DNA from: Flavobacterium tagetis
Lineage (GTDB): Bacteria > Bacteroidota > Bacteroidia > Flavobacteriales > Flavobacteriaceae
Reading direction: 5' to 3'
NCBI RefSeq assembly: GCF_016735615.1
Contig: NZ_JAERSF010000003.1
Location: forward strand, 248,001-312,000
Length of the DNA stretch: 64,000 nt
The notes below the pieces were generated by a model, which saw only the letters and a list, made by a program, of their open reading frames with translations, was not told the DNA's origin and made no database searches. Shown here one piece after another: positions 18,180 to 26,621 of this stretch. A program made the translations under genes and the position numbers. Positions within the stretch are counted from its first letter, which is position 1. Each line of letters opens with the position of its first letter.

Positions 18180-18692
18180 ATGTCAAAAGAAGATAATTTA
18201 AATCAAAACTGGAAAAAAGATTTCCCCATAAAAAAACAGGAATCCATACAGGTGAGCAGACGCGATTTCGCTAAATTCCTGACTTTTGTTTCTGGCGGAT
18301 TAATGGTAGGAAGTGGTTTTGTAACCGCAAAAGCTTTTTTGTTGCCAAAAGAAGAAGTACAAGGCGAACATTTTATCTGCAATAAAGAAGATGTTCCAAT
18401 AGGAGGAACAAGAGGTTTTGTTTTAGAAGGAAGTACAATTCCATACATATTAATTCATTTAGAAAGTGGCGAATTTAGAGCTTACGAGCAAAAATGTACC
18501 CATCTTTCCTGTTCTGTGTTTTATAAACCGGGAACTGGGATCATCCATTGCCCTTGTCACGAAGGTTCATTTGATGCCATGACAGGAGACGTAATAGCCG
18601 GACCACCGCCAAGAGCTTTACCACAATTAGAAGTGGTTTTTAAAGAAAATGCTGTTTTTGTAAAAGCATTAATAGAAAAAAAAGATAGCTGA
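18180..18692 (+). CDS. Rieske [2Fe-2S] protein with Tat-type signal anchor
   Basis: 170 residues. A twin-arginine motif SRRDFAKFLT at about 23-32 is followed by a hydrophobic segment, suggesting Tat export with an uncleaved or cleaved anchor. The Rieske ligands are complete: CTHLSC and CPCHEGSF. Such a protein normally takes electrons from quinol at the outer face of the membrane. Its neighbour, the catalytic subunit, looks cytoplasmic, which gives an unusual topology. It may work with the NarI-like protein as a small bc-like module. Confidence 0.9.
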   Translation: MSKEDNLNQNWKKDFPIKKQESIQVSRRDFAKFLTFVSGGLMVGSGFVTAKAFLLPKEEVQGEHFICNKEDVPIGGTRGFVLEGSTIPYILIHLESGEFRAYEQKCTHLSCSVFYKPGTGIIHCPCHEGSFDAMTGDVIAGPPPRALPQLEVVFKENAVFVKALIEKKDS

Positions 18693-18709
18693 TTTTAAAA
18701 TTTTGAATT

Positions 18710-18958
18710 ATGAGTACTTTTAGACGAAGCCAAAATGAGGCAAATCCTAATAAGCTGAATAATATACTTTCAACACTTATTTTTATTTTAATTTTAAACG
18801 TAAGTATTCAAATCTGGCTTTTATATGCATCACTGAATAATGCACTAGAAAACAATAAAGAAATTTTGATTCCAGCATTTATAGCTTCAGCAATCTTATT
18901 TTTTATTGGTTTTGCATGGTTATATTATCTTCCAAAAGGCAATTTTAGAAAGAAATAA
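18710..18958 (+). CDS. Small two-helix membrane protein of the nitrate reductase run
   Basis: 82 residues with a polar Asn-rich N-terminus and two hydrophobic helices (about 21-41 and 52-72), ending in basic residues. It starts 17 bp after the Rieske gene and closes the operon. No family was recognised. The position suggests an accessory or assembly subunit of the nitrate-reducing membrane complex. Confidence 0.72.
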   Translation: MSTFRRSQNEANPNKLNNILSTLIFILILNVSIQIWLLYASLNNALENNKEILIPAFIASAILFFIGFAWLYYLPKGNFRKK

Positions 18959-19061
18959 GCAAAATCTCTTAAACTTTAAAAGCTATTTCAGTTTTTATGA
19001 ATCTATTTAAAAGAATTGCGTTAAATTTATATTTAAAAAAAAATAGATACTTAATTGATTG

Positions 19062-19100
19062 AACTAAGTAAAAATACTTATATTTGTGATAAGTATTTTT
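19062..19100 (+). promoter_or_regulatory. moeA promoter with palindrome over the -7 region
   Basis: TATATTTG at 19079-19086 matches the Bacteroidota -7 consensus TAnnTTTG exactly, with a TTG 17 nt upstream. A 12-bp perfect inverted repeat AAAAATACTTAT/ATAAGTATTTTT (19070-19081 and 19089-19100) spans it. A half-site ACTAAGTA ends 8 nt before the -7 box. The same 8-nt spacing occurs at the nitrate reductase (32702-32726) and nirB (45737-45769) promoters, so shared control is likely. Confidence 0.65.
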
Positions 19101-19122
19101 TTGCTTATAAAAAATAGTCTAA

Positions 19123-20295
19123 ATGATAAAAGTTGAAGAAGCCATAACGATAATTGAAGCAAACAGCAATAGGATGCCAGCAAAGCTAGTTTCTGTTAGT
19201 AAAGCATTAGGTTTTGTCTTGGCCAAAAAAGTAATTTCGCCAATAAACATGCCACCGTTTCGACAATCAGCTATGGATGGATACGCTTTTACACACAGTA
19301 TTAGACATCAATATGATATTATTGGAACCTCGCAGGCTGGAGATCATTCTAATATAAAGTTAAAAAATACCGAAGCAATTAGAATATTTACGGGTGCTTT
19401 TGTTCCAGATAATGCAGATACAGTGGTAATGCAGGAACATGTGATGGCAAATAAGGATTCGATTTTGATTGCCACAATGCCGGAAAAGTTTTCAAATGTT
19501 CGTTCAAAAGGTGAGCAGATTGGAAAAGATGAAGTAGTTTTTGAAGCCAATACTTTAATTACTCCTGCGGCAATTGGATTTTTAGCTTGTCTGGGAATTA
19601 CAGAAGTTGAGGTTTATAAAAAGCCAAAAGTGGCCATTTTAGTGACAGGAAATGAATTAATACAGCCTGGCAAAAAATTAAGAAAAGGAAAAATATTTGA
19701 AAGTAATTCGATTATGCTCCAAGCTGCGCTTCAAACAATAGGGATTGAAAAAGCAAAAGTTTATCGCGTAAAAGATAATTTGAAAGCAACAAAAAAAGCT
19801 TTAAAAGATATTTTAAAAAAGTATGATATTGTTCTAATTTCTGGTGGAATTTCAGTTGGAGATTATGATTTTGTAAAAGAAGCATTACTGCAAAATGAAG
19901 TAAAGGAACTTTTTTATAAAATCAATCAAAAACCAGGAAAACCAATGTTCTTTGGCTCGAAAAATGAAACTTTAGTCTTTGCATTACCAGGAAATCCAGC
20001 TTCTTCGCTAACAAACTTTTACATTTATGTTTTGCCGGCGATAAAAAACAGAATGGGATTTTCTGAAATTCATAAAACAAAAGTAGTTCGAAAATTAAAT
20101 TCAGAAATTAAGAATGATACAGGAAAAACATTATTCTTAAAAGCAAAGTACGACGAAACAAATGTTACAGTATTGAATGGTCAGAGTTCAGCAATGCTCA
20201 ATACATTTGCTGTTGCCAACAGTTTATTGATTGTCCCTGAAAATGTTGAAGAATATAAAAAAGGTCAATTGGTAACATTATTGCCAATAGACTAA
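19123..20295 (+). CDS. moeA: Molybdopterin molybdenumtransferase MoeA
   Basis: 390 residues, the usual length. Family motifs are PPFRQSAMDGYAF near residue 45, a central MoCF domain with VTGNELIQPG, SGGISVGDYDFVKEAL, and ALPGNPASSLTNFYIYVLP. MoeA inserts molybdate into adenylated molybdopterin. It is the first gene of the cofactor operon that feeds both nitrate reductases of this window, directly behind the regulated promoter at 19062-19100. Confidence 0.95.
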   Translation: MIKVEEAITIIEANSNRMPAKLVSVSKALGFVLAKKVISPINMPPFRQSAMDGYAFTHSIRHQYDIIGTSQAGDHSNIKLKNTEAIRIFTGAFVPDNADTVVMQEHVMANKDSILIATMPEKFSNVRSKGEQIGKDEVVFEANTLITPAAIGFLACLGITEVEVYKKPKVAILVTGNELIQPGKKLRKGKIFESNSIMLQAALQTIGIEKAKVYRVKDNLKATKKALKDILKKYDIVLISGGISVGDYDFVKEALLQNEVKELFYKINQKPGKPMFFGSKNETLVFALPGNPASSLTNFYIYVLPAIKNRMGFSEIHKTKVVRKLNSEIKNDTGKTLFLKAKYDETNVTVLNGQSSAMLNTFAVANSLLIVPENVEEYKKGQLVTLLPID

Positions 20296-20416
20296 ATTTT
20301 AGATTTTAAGAATAAAGAGAATAGATTTTTAAGAAAGATGCTGAAAACCGCTGTATAAATAAAAACATATAGGAGAAGCGATTAAACAGTTAACCCAAAA
20401 AACGATTAAACAAAAA

Positions 20417-21163
20417 ATGAACCTATTAAGTTCCGAAAATATAGTATTATTCAGCTTCGCATTAATTGTAATTGCGTTTTTATATTCAAGCGTAGGGCAT
20501 GGAGGAGCATCAGGATATTTGGCCTTGATGAGCATTTTTGCTTTTCCAGTTTCAGTAATGAAACCATCGGCTTTATTGTTGAATTTGTTTGTTTCGAGTA
20601 TTTCGTTTTTGTTTTATTATAAAAATAATTATTTCAAGCCCAAATTGTTTTATCCGTTTGCAATTGCATCGATTCCGGCAGCATTTATTGGAGGTTTTAT
20701 AACTTTAGATAATGCGATTTATAAAATTGTTTTAGGAATTGTTTTGGTTTTTGCAGCGCTGAGATTGTTTGGTGTATTTAATTTTAAAGAAAAGGAAGAG
20801 GTAAAAATTAATCTTCCGTTTGCTTTGGCAATTGGTTTTGCCATCGGATTATTATCTGGAATGCTGGGAATTGGCGGTGGAATTATATTAAGTCCGATTC
20901 TGTTATTTTTAGGATGGGCATCAGTGAAAGAATCGGCTGCGATTTCGAGTTTATTCATTTTTGTAAACTCATTTGCTGGAATGATGGGATTCTTTTTAGG
21001 AGGAAAAACGATTCCGATGGAAAGTTTCTATCTCGTTCCAATTGCTGTAGTAGGAGGAATATTAGGGGGATTTTACGGAAGTGGCTCTTTCTCTAACAGA
21101 ACATTAAAAATGGTTTTAGGAACAGTGATTTTAATGGCAAGCGTTAAATTGATTTTTCCTTGA
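20417..21163 (+). CDS. TauE/SafE-family membrane permease
   Basis: 248 residues with about eight hydrophobic helices. The paired family motifs are VGHGGASGYLALM near the start and LLSGMLGIGGGIILSPILL in the second half. Members move anions such as sulfite, sulfoacetate or other small oxyanions. It lies inside the molybdenum-cofactor operon, where no modABC molybdate importer is seen. An anion related to nitrite, sulfite or molybdate is a reasonable guess, but the substrate is not readable. Confidence 0.85.
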   Translation: MNLLSSENIVLFSFALIVIAFLYSSVGHGGASGYLALMSIFAFPVSVMKPSALLLNLFVSSISFLFYYKNNYFKPKLFYPFAIASIPAAFIGGFITLDNAIYKIVLGIVLVFAALRLFGVFNFKEKEEVKINLPFALAIGFAIGLLSGMLGIGGGIILSPILLFLGWASVKESAAISSLFIFVNSFAGMMGFFLGGKTIPMESFYLVPIAVVGGILGGFYGSGSFSNRTLKMVLGTVILMASVKLIFP

Positions 21164-21239
21164 AATAGAATAAGATTTAAGTCCAAAATTCTATGAAATT
21201 TGTGCCTAAATAATAACAGAAACCTGAAACATAAAAGCT

Positions 21240-21812
21240 ATGGAAACACTAACAGTATTTATTCTTTGCGGAGGAAAAAGCACCAGAATGCAGTCAGAAA
21301 AAGGATTGGTTTTGTTTCAGGATAAACCATTTATTGAGCACATCATTCAGGCGATTTTACCAATTACAGATCAAATTAAACTAATTACGGCCTCAAAAGA
21401 ATACGATTATTTAGAGTATGAAAAGATATCAGATTTAATTGCAGATAAAGGACCTCTGGGAGGAATTTACACGGCATTATCACATTCAGAAACTGAGTTC
21501 AATCTTATTTTAAGTTGTGATATTCCGTTAATTTCAACCGAATTATTACAGGAATTAATTTCAAAACATACACAAGAAGCTGGAATTACAGTTTTTGCAT
21601 CCGAGAGCAAAACACATCCATTGATTGGAATTTATTCAAAAAATATTGTTCCGATTATTAAAGAAGCGATTGATTCCGACGAATTAAAAATGATGGATTT
21701 GCTAGCGAAATTACCGCATCAGATTATTAACATAGAAGAAAGTGAGAACTTTCATTTAACCAATATTAATTCGGCTGACGAGTTAAACGACCTGAATATC
21801 AATTTAACTTAA
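21240..21812 (+). CDS. mobA: Molybdenum cofactor guanylyltransferase MobA
   Basis: 190 residues. The N-terminal nucleotide-binding motif LCGGKSTRMQSEKG and the later LSCDIPLIS (metal-binding Asp) are diagnostic of MobA. It attaches GMP to Mo-molybdopterin to give the bis-MGD cofactor needed by both NasA-type enzymes here. The next gene starts 6 bp after it. Confidence 0.93.
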   Translation: METLTVFILCGGKSTRMQSEKGLVLFQDKPFIEHIIQAILPITDQIKLITASKEYDYLEYEKISDLIADKGPLGGIYTALSHSETEFNLILSCDIPLISTELLQELISKHTQEAGITVFASESKTHPLIGIYSKNIVPIIKEAIDSDELKMMDLLAKLPHQIINIEESENFHLTNINSADELNDLNINLT

Positions 21813-21818
21813 AAGACT

Positions 21819-22607
21819 ATGCGAAATTTAAAAACACCAAAATTAACGATTGTGGGCGCAGGTCCAGGCGACGTTGAATTGATTACGGTAAAAGCGATTA
21901 AAGCTTTAAAAAGTGCCGATGTAGTTTTGTATGATGCTTTGGTAAACGAAGAATTATTGGAATACGCATCAAATGCAGAAATTGTTTTTGTTGGAAAACG
22001 TTTAGGCTGTCACGTTTACACACAAGATCAGATCAATGATTTGATTGTTTCTATGGCAAAAACTCATGGACATGTGGTTCGTTTGAAAGGCGGCGACCCG
22101 TTTGTTTTTGGAAGAGGAAGTGAAGAAATCGAATTTGCAGAAGATTTTGGAATCGAAACAGCTATTGTCCCTGGAATTTCATCTGCTTTAGGAGTTCCAG
22201 CCTCAGTTGGAATCAGTTTGACACAGCGAAAAGTTGCCGAAAGTTTCTGGGTTATCACAGGAACGACTTCAGACCATAAATTGTCAAAAGATATTTTGTT
22301 AGCATCAAAATCGGCAGCAACGGTGGTTATTTTAATGGGAATGCATAAATTAGACGAAATCATTTCAATCTATCAGCAAAATAGAAATGACGATCTTCCA
22401 ATTGCGATTATCCAGAACGGAACAAAAAACTCAGAGCAAAAAGTGATTGGAACTATCAATACAATTACTAAATTGGTAGCAGAAAAAAATATATCATCAC
22501 CAGCCATTATCGTGATTGGTGAAGTAGTAAGAAATACATCGAGTTGGATTTCGTATTTTCAAGAACACTTTGAAGACGAGTTCATTTTCCAAAATTTAAA
22601 TTTATAA
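21819..22607 (+). CDS. cobA: Uroporphyrinogen-III C-methyltransferase (SUMT)
   Basis: 262 residues. Typical motifs are VGAGPGDVELITVKAIKAL at the start, GDPFVFGRGSEE, VPGISSALGVPASVGI, and VILMGMHKL. It methylates uroporphyrinogen III to precorrin-2, the first step to sirohaem. Sirohaem is the cofactor of the nitrite reductase encoded at 43197-45710, which explains its place in an operon otherwise devoted to molybdenum cofactor. It lacks the CysG dehydrogenase/chelatase part. The moaD start follows after 2 bp. Confidence 0.93.
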   Translation: MRNLKTPKLTIVGAGPGDVELITVKAIKALKSADVVLYDALVNEELLEYASNAEIVFVGKRLGCHVYTQDQINDLIVSMAKTHGHVVRLKGGDPFVFGRGSEEIEFAEDFGIETAIVPGISSALGVPASVGISLTQRKVAESFWVITGTTSDHKLSKDILLASKSAATVVILMGMHKLDEIISIYQQNRNDDLPIAIIQNGTKNSEQKVIGTINTITKLVAEKNISSPAIIVIGEVVRNTSSWISYFQEHFEDEFIFQNLNL

Positions 22608-22609
22608 AA

Positions 22610-22849
22610 ATGATAGAGGTTAAATATTTTGGAGCTGTTGCTGAAAAAACAAAATGTGAATTCGAAAAACTATCTTTTTCAGAAGAATTATCATTGCAAA
22701 AATTGTTGCAGGATTTGAACGGAAAATACGATTTCGAATCTCTGACTTTTAGTGTTGCAGTAAATCAAAAAATAGTTTCTAAAACTTCAGATTATACTTT
22801 ACAGACCAGAGATATTGTAGCACTATTGCCACCATTTGCGGGTGGTTAA
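22610..22849 (+). CDS. moaD: MoaD, small subunit of molybdopterin synthase
   Basis: 79 residues with a ubiquitin-like fold pattern and the C-terminal double glycine (LLPPFAGG) that is adenylated and then thiocarboxylated to carry sulfur to precursor Z. It is followed after 10 bp by the activating enzyme gene and, further on, by moaE. No internal anomalies are seen. Confidence 0.92.
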   Translation: MIEVKYFGAVAEKTKCEFEKLSFSEELSLQKLLQDLNGKYDFESLTFSVAVNQKIVSKTSDYTLQTRDIVALLPPFAGG

Positions 22850-22859
22850 TTAAAAAAGA

Positions 22860-23936
22860 ATGAAAAAATCAACAAGATATAACCGACAGACTATTCTTCC
22901 TGAAATAGGAGAGGAAGGCCAGTATAAATTATCAAAAGCGAAAGTTTTGGTGATTGGTGCAGGTGGCTTGGGTGCTGCAGTTTTGCCTTATTTGGCCGGT
23001 GCAGGAGTTGGTGAAATCGGAATTGTTGATGATGATATAATTGATGTTTCAAATCTTCATCGTCAGGTTATTTATAAAACTTCGGCTGTTGGAAAATCCA
23101 AAGCAGAAGAAACTAAAACGATGATTTCAGAATTAAATCCAGAAATAAAAGTCAATGCTTTTTCTGAAAAATTATCTGGAAGAAATGTCATTTCATTATT
23201 TGAAAAATATGATATTATTGTTGATGCAACAGATAATATTGCAATAAAATATTTAATTAATGATGCTTGTCTTGTAACCAATAAACCAATGGTTTACGGA
23301 TCTATTTTTAGATTTCAGGGACAAGTTTCTGTTTTCAACTATCAAAACGGACCAACTTACAGATGTTTATATCCTGACGAAAATTCGAGTGTGGTAAATT
23401 GCGAAGACGCTGGTGTAATTGGAGTTTCTGTTGGAATTATCGGAATGTTTCAGGCTAATGAAGCCATAAAAATGATTCTTGGAGTTGGAGATGTTTTAAG
23501 CGGAAAGATTCTGGTTTATAATGTTTTGAAAAATGAGCAACAGAAATATGATTTCGAAAAGAGTTCAGAACTAGAAATGGCTAAAGAAGATTTCGAACAG
23601 AAATACAATTCATTTGAAAATCAGGTTGAAGAAATAAAATTTGAGCTTATTTTGGATGAAATAGAAAATGATGAGGTTCTTTTTTTAGATGTTCGAAATG
23701 ATGATGAGCAACCAAAAATAAATTTGAAAAACGGCTTTCAGATTCCATTGATGAATCTAGAAAATGAAATTAGAAAACTGAATTCAAATCAAACTATTTA
23801 CATTTTTTGCCAATCTGGAATCAGAAGTAAAATTGCGGTAGAATTGCTTCAAAAGCATCAATTTAAAAATATAAAAAGCATTGCTGGAGGTGCCTTGGCA
23901 ATGAAGAAGTTATTAGCAACGGAGATAAATTTATAG
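22860..23936 (+). CDS. moeB: MoeB/ThiF-type adenylyltransferase with C-terminal rhodanese domain
   Basis: 358 residues. The N-terminal E1-like domain shows RYNRQTILPEIGEEGQ, the nucleotide loop VIGAGGLGAAVLPYLAGAG and DATDNIAIKYLIND. The C-terminal rhodanese domain (about 265-358) keeps its catalytic Cys in FCQSGIRSK. This fusion activates the MoaD C-terminus and can supply persulfide sulfur itself. It contrasts with the Cys-less rhodanese-like domain at 1363-2079. Confidence 0.92.
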   Translation: MKKSTRYNRQTILPEIGEEGQYKLSKAKVLVIGAGGLGAAVLPYLAGAGVGEIGIVDDDIIDVSNLHRQVIYKTSAVGKSKAEETKTMISELNPEIKVNAFSEKLSGRNVISLFEKYDIIVDATDNIAIKYLINDACLVTNKPMVYGSIFRFQGQVSVFNYQNGPTYRCLYPDENSSVVNCEDAGVIGVSVGIIGMFQANEAIKMILGVGDVLSGKILVYNVLKNEQQKYDFEKSSELEMAKEDFEQKYNSFENQVEEIKFELILDEIENDEVLFLDVRNDDEQPKINLKNGFQIPLMNLENEIRKLNSNQTIYIFCQSGIRSKIAVELLQKHQFKNIKSIAGGALAMKKLLATEINL

Positions 23937-24097
23937 CCACAGATTTTAAGGATTAAAAAGGATTATAAGTTAGCATGTCACCCTGAGCGAAGTCGAAGGG
24001 CGTTCCAATTGGACGTGGGCTTCGACTTCGCTCAGCCTGACAAAAGAAAAAAAACTTTAAAATTCGTGAATTCGTCGCTATCAAAAAAATATAAAAA
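23937..24097. repeat. GTCAnnCTGAGCGAAGTCGAAG palindrome inside the cofactor operon
   Basis: GTCACCCTGAGCGAAGTCGA (from 23977) pairs with TCGACTTCGCTCAGCCTGAC (to 24041) across a short loop holding CCAATTGG. It is preceded by a GCCACAGATTTTAAGGATT fragment of another dispersed family. Related half copies are at 26459-26484, 39434-39454 and 39912-39941. It splits moeB from moaE, genes that otherwise belong to one tightly spaced operon. Confidence 0.8.
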
Positions 24098-24529
24098 ATG
24101 AGTAAAAATGTATTTGTAGAAGGACCGATTTCTCCAGAATTTATTGCAGAATCGATCGCCAAACATCAATCCAAACATACTATTGGAGCACATAATATTT
24201 TTCTAGGACAAGTTCGTGCCGATGTTATTCACGACAATACCGTCGTAGCAATTGATTATTCGGCGTATAAAGACATGGCAAATGAAGCTTTATATGCAAT
24301 TCGAGAAAAAGCTTTCGCCAAATTCGATTTAACCTGTATGCACATCTACCATAGTTTGGGCGTTGTAAAAGCGGGCGAAATATGTTTGTTTGTTTTCGTT
24401 TCCGCAACGCGACGCAAACAAGTTTATGAAGCAACAGAAGCTATTGTAAACTGGATTAAAACAGATGTTCCGATTTTTGGGAAAGAAATGTTTGAAAATG
24501 ATACATTCACTTGGAAACAAAATACCTAA
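24098..24529 (+). CDS. moaE: MoaE, large subunit of molybdopterin synthase
   Basis: 143 residues. Family landmarks are FLGQVRADV with the conserved Gly and Arg, an equivalent of the YEAY region (DYSAYKDMANEA), HSLGVVKAGE, and the C-terminal VPIFGKEMFE segment with the catalytic Lys. It forms the heterotetramer with MoaD that turns cyclic pyranopterin into molybdopterin. The next gene begins 9 bp later. Confidence 0.92.
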   Translation: MSKNVFVEGPISPEFIAESIAKHQSKHTIGAHNIFLGQVRADVIHDNTVVAIDYSAYKDMANEALYAIREKAFAKFDLTCMHIYHSLGVVKAGEICLFVFVSATRRKQVYEATEAIVNWIKTDVPIFGKEMFENDTFTWKQNT

Positions 24530-24538
24530 GAAATTATA

Positions 24539-25453
24539 ATGGTAGATATTACGCATAAAATAAGCACTTTAAGAGTCGCAACTGCAACCGCAATTGTAAA
24601 AGTCAGCAAACAGGAAACAATTGATGCTGTTGTGAATAATCTAGTGCCAAAAGGAAACGTGTTTGAAATGGCCAAAACGGCTGGATTGTTTGCGGTAAAA
24701 AATACCCATTTATCCATTCCTGATTGTCACCCGCTACCAATTGAATTTACTTCTGTAGAGTATAATATTGAAGGTCTAGATATTCATATTATTTTCAAAG
24801 TAAAAACAGTTTACAAAACAGGGGTTGAGGTTGAAGCGATGCACGGTGCATCGATTGTTGCATTAACAATGTACGATATGCTAAAACCAATTGATAAAGA
24901 AATTGAGATTTCGACCATCAAATTAATAAATAAAGAAGGAGGAAAATCTTCTTTTAAAAATAAATTCCCAAATGCTATAAAAGCGGCGGTTTTTGTTTGT
25001 TCCGATTCGATTTTTGCTGGAGATAAAGAAGATCGTTCTGGAAAAACAATTGTAGAAAAATTAGATTCGCACGGAGTTGAAACTTCTCATTACGAAATCA
25101 TTCCAGATGAATTAGATATCATTCAGGAAAAAACTAAGGCTTTCGCCAAAGAAAATCAGCTGGTAATTTTTACAGGCGGAACTGGATTATCTCCAAGAGA
25201 TGTAACTCCAGAAGCTTTAGAACCAATTTTAGAAAGTAGAATTCCTGGAATTGAAGAAGCTATTCGCAATTACGGTCAGCAAAGAATGCCGTATGCGATG
25301 CTTTCTAGAAGTGTTGCGGGAACTTTAGGAAAAGCTCTAGTTTTGGCTTTGCCAGGTTCGACAAATGGAGTAAGAGAATCAATGGATGCTATTTTTCCGC
25401 ACGTAATGCACGTTTTTCATATTTTAAAAGGAAAAAATCATGACAGCCTCTAA
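24539..25453 (+). CDS. moaCB: MoaC-MogA/MoaB fusion, cofactor biosynthesis
   Basis: 304 residues. The first half (about 1-145) is MoaC, with MVDITHKISTLRVATA, KNTHLSIPDCHPLP and VEVEAMHGASIVAL. The second half is a MogA/MoaB molybdopterin adenylyltransferase domain, with VCSDSIFAGDKEDRSGK, FTGGTGLSPRDVTPEA and ALPGSTNGVRE. It thus combines cyclic pyranopterin monophosphate synthase with the adenylation step that precedes MoeA. The fusion junction is a Lys-rich linker near residue 140. Its end overlaps the moaA start by 14 nt. Confidence 0.93.
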   Translation: MVDITHKISTLRVATATAIVKVSKQETIDAVVNNLVPKGNVFEMAKTAGLFAVKNTHLSIPDCHPLPIEFTSVEYNIEGLDIHIIFKVKTVYKTGVEVEAMHGASIVALTMYDMLKPIDKEIEISTIKLINKEGGKSSFKNKFPNAIKAAVFVCSDSIFAGDKEDRSGKTIVEKLDSHGVETSHYEIIPDELDIIQEKTKAFAKENQLVIFTGGTGLSPRDVTPEALEPILESRIPGIEEAIRNYGQQRMPYAMLSRSVAGTLGKALVLALPGSTNGVRESMDAIFPHVMHVFHILKGKNHDSL

Positions 25454-26447
25454 CACTATTTTGACGGACGGTTTTGGTCGCAAGCATAATTATCTGCGCA
25501 TTTCGCTGCTGGAAAAATGCAACCTGCGTTGTACGTACTGCATGCCGGCAGATGGAATCGCTTTGTCTCCAAAGGCCAGTTTAATGACGACTGAAGAGAT
25601 TTTTGCAATTGCTGAAACTTTCGTAAAAAATGGTGTTGATAAAATAAGATTAACTGGCGGTGAGCCTTTACTTAGAAAAGATTTTCCAGAAATCATTTCA
25701 AAATTATCTGAATTAAATGTTTCACTTTCTATTACCACAAATGGAATTTTAATTGATAGGCACATTGAAGTCTTAAAGCAATCCAATGTAAAAAAAATCA
25801 ATTTAAGTTTAGATACTTTAGTTTCTTCAAAATTTCATTCTATAACGCTTAGAAACCAGTTTGAAAAAGTAATTGATAATCTGCATTTGCTTTTGAATAA
25901 TAATTTTCATGTAAAAGTAAATGTCGTTTTGATGAAAGGTTTCAATGATAACGAAATTGTTGATTTTGTAAAATTGACTCAGTTTCTGCCTATTTCTGTA
26001 CGATTTATCGAATTTATGCCTTTTGCAGGAAACGAGTGGGACAGAAGCAAAATGGTTTCGCAACAAGAAATTTTATCTTTGGTTGAAACTCAATTTTCTT
26101 CAGAAGAAATTCTGAAATTAGAAGACGAAAAAAACTTCACTTCAAGAAACTATAAAGTAAAAGGTTTTCAAGGCGATTTTGGTATTATTAGTTCCATCAC
26201 AAATCCGTTTTGTGATAGTTGCAACCGCATCCGCTTGACGGCAGACGGAAAAATAAAAAACTGCCTTTTCTCTAATTCAGAAACTGACTTATTGACTGCT
26301 TTTAGAAATGGAAAATCTATTACTGATTTGATTTCAGAATCGATTCAGAATAAAAAGAAAGTAAGGGCAGGAATGGTTACGATGGATGAAATGGACGATC
26401 CTACAAAACATTTTGATAATCGCAGTATGATTGCGATTGGGGGGTAA
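25440..26447 (+). CDS. moaA: GTP 3',8-cyclase MoaA, radical SAM
   Basis: 335 residues. The radical-SAM cluster motif CNLRCTYC lies near residue 28. The second [4Fe-4S] site is near the C-terminus in FCDSCNRIRL with a later Cys in KIKNCLF. The protein ends in the required double glycine. It converts GTP with MoaC to cyclic pyranopterin. The overlap with the previous gene indicates translational coupling, and it is the last gene of the operon. Confidence 0.95.
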   Translation: MTASNTILTDGFGRKHNYLRISLLEKCNLRCTYCMPADGIALSPKASLMTTEEIFAIAETFVKNGVDKIRLTGGEPLLRKDFPEIISKLSELNVSLSITTNGILIDRHIEVLKQSNVKKINLSLDTLVSSKFHSITLRNQFEKVIDNLHLLLNNNFHVKVNVVLMKGFNDNEIVDFVKLTQFLPISVRFIEFMPFAGNEWDRSKMVSQQEILSLVETQFSSEEILKLEDEKNFTSRNYKVKGFQGDFGIISSITNPFCDSCNRIRLTADGKIKNCLFSNSETDLLTAFRNGKSITDLISESIQNKKKVRAGMVTMDEMDDPTKHFDNRSMIAIGG

Positions 26448-26458
26448 GTAATTGTGAA

Positions 26459-26484
26459 TTGTCAGGCTGAGCGAAGTCGAAGCC
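26459..26484. repeat. Half copy of the CTGAGCGAAGTCGAAG repeat
   Basis: TGTCAGGCTGAGCGAAGTCG directly follows the moaA stop region and matches one arm of the palindrome at 23977-24041. No second arm is nearby, so it looks like a degraded or half element. Confidence 0.7.
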
Positions 26485-26583
26485 TAATTCGCATGGTTTG
26501 TGATTGTGAGAAGCGAAGCAATTACGTTTGTTATGACTTATTGTTAGTGCATTTTGCTTCGTAATGATTTACTTAGTGGAATA

Positions 26584-26616
26584 AAAAAAGGTTCAACTCG
26601 TAAAGTCAAACCTTTT
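26584..26616 (-). terminator. Rho-independent terminator of the Lys/Ala-rich protein gene
   Basis: On the minus strand AAAAGGTTTGACT and AGTTGAACCTTTT fold into a long stem with G-U pairs around a TTACG-like loop, then a run of T follows. It begins a few bases after the stop codon at 26622. The opposite strand also ends in T-rich sequence, so it may serve the end of the cofactor operon as well. Confidence 0.75.
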
Positions 26617-26621
26617 CAAAA

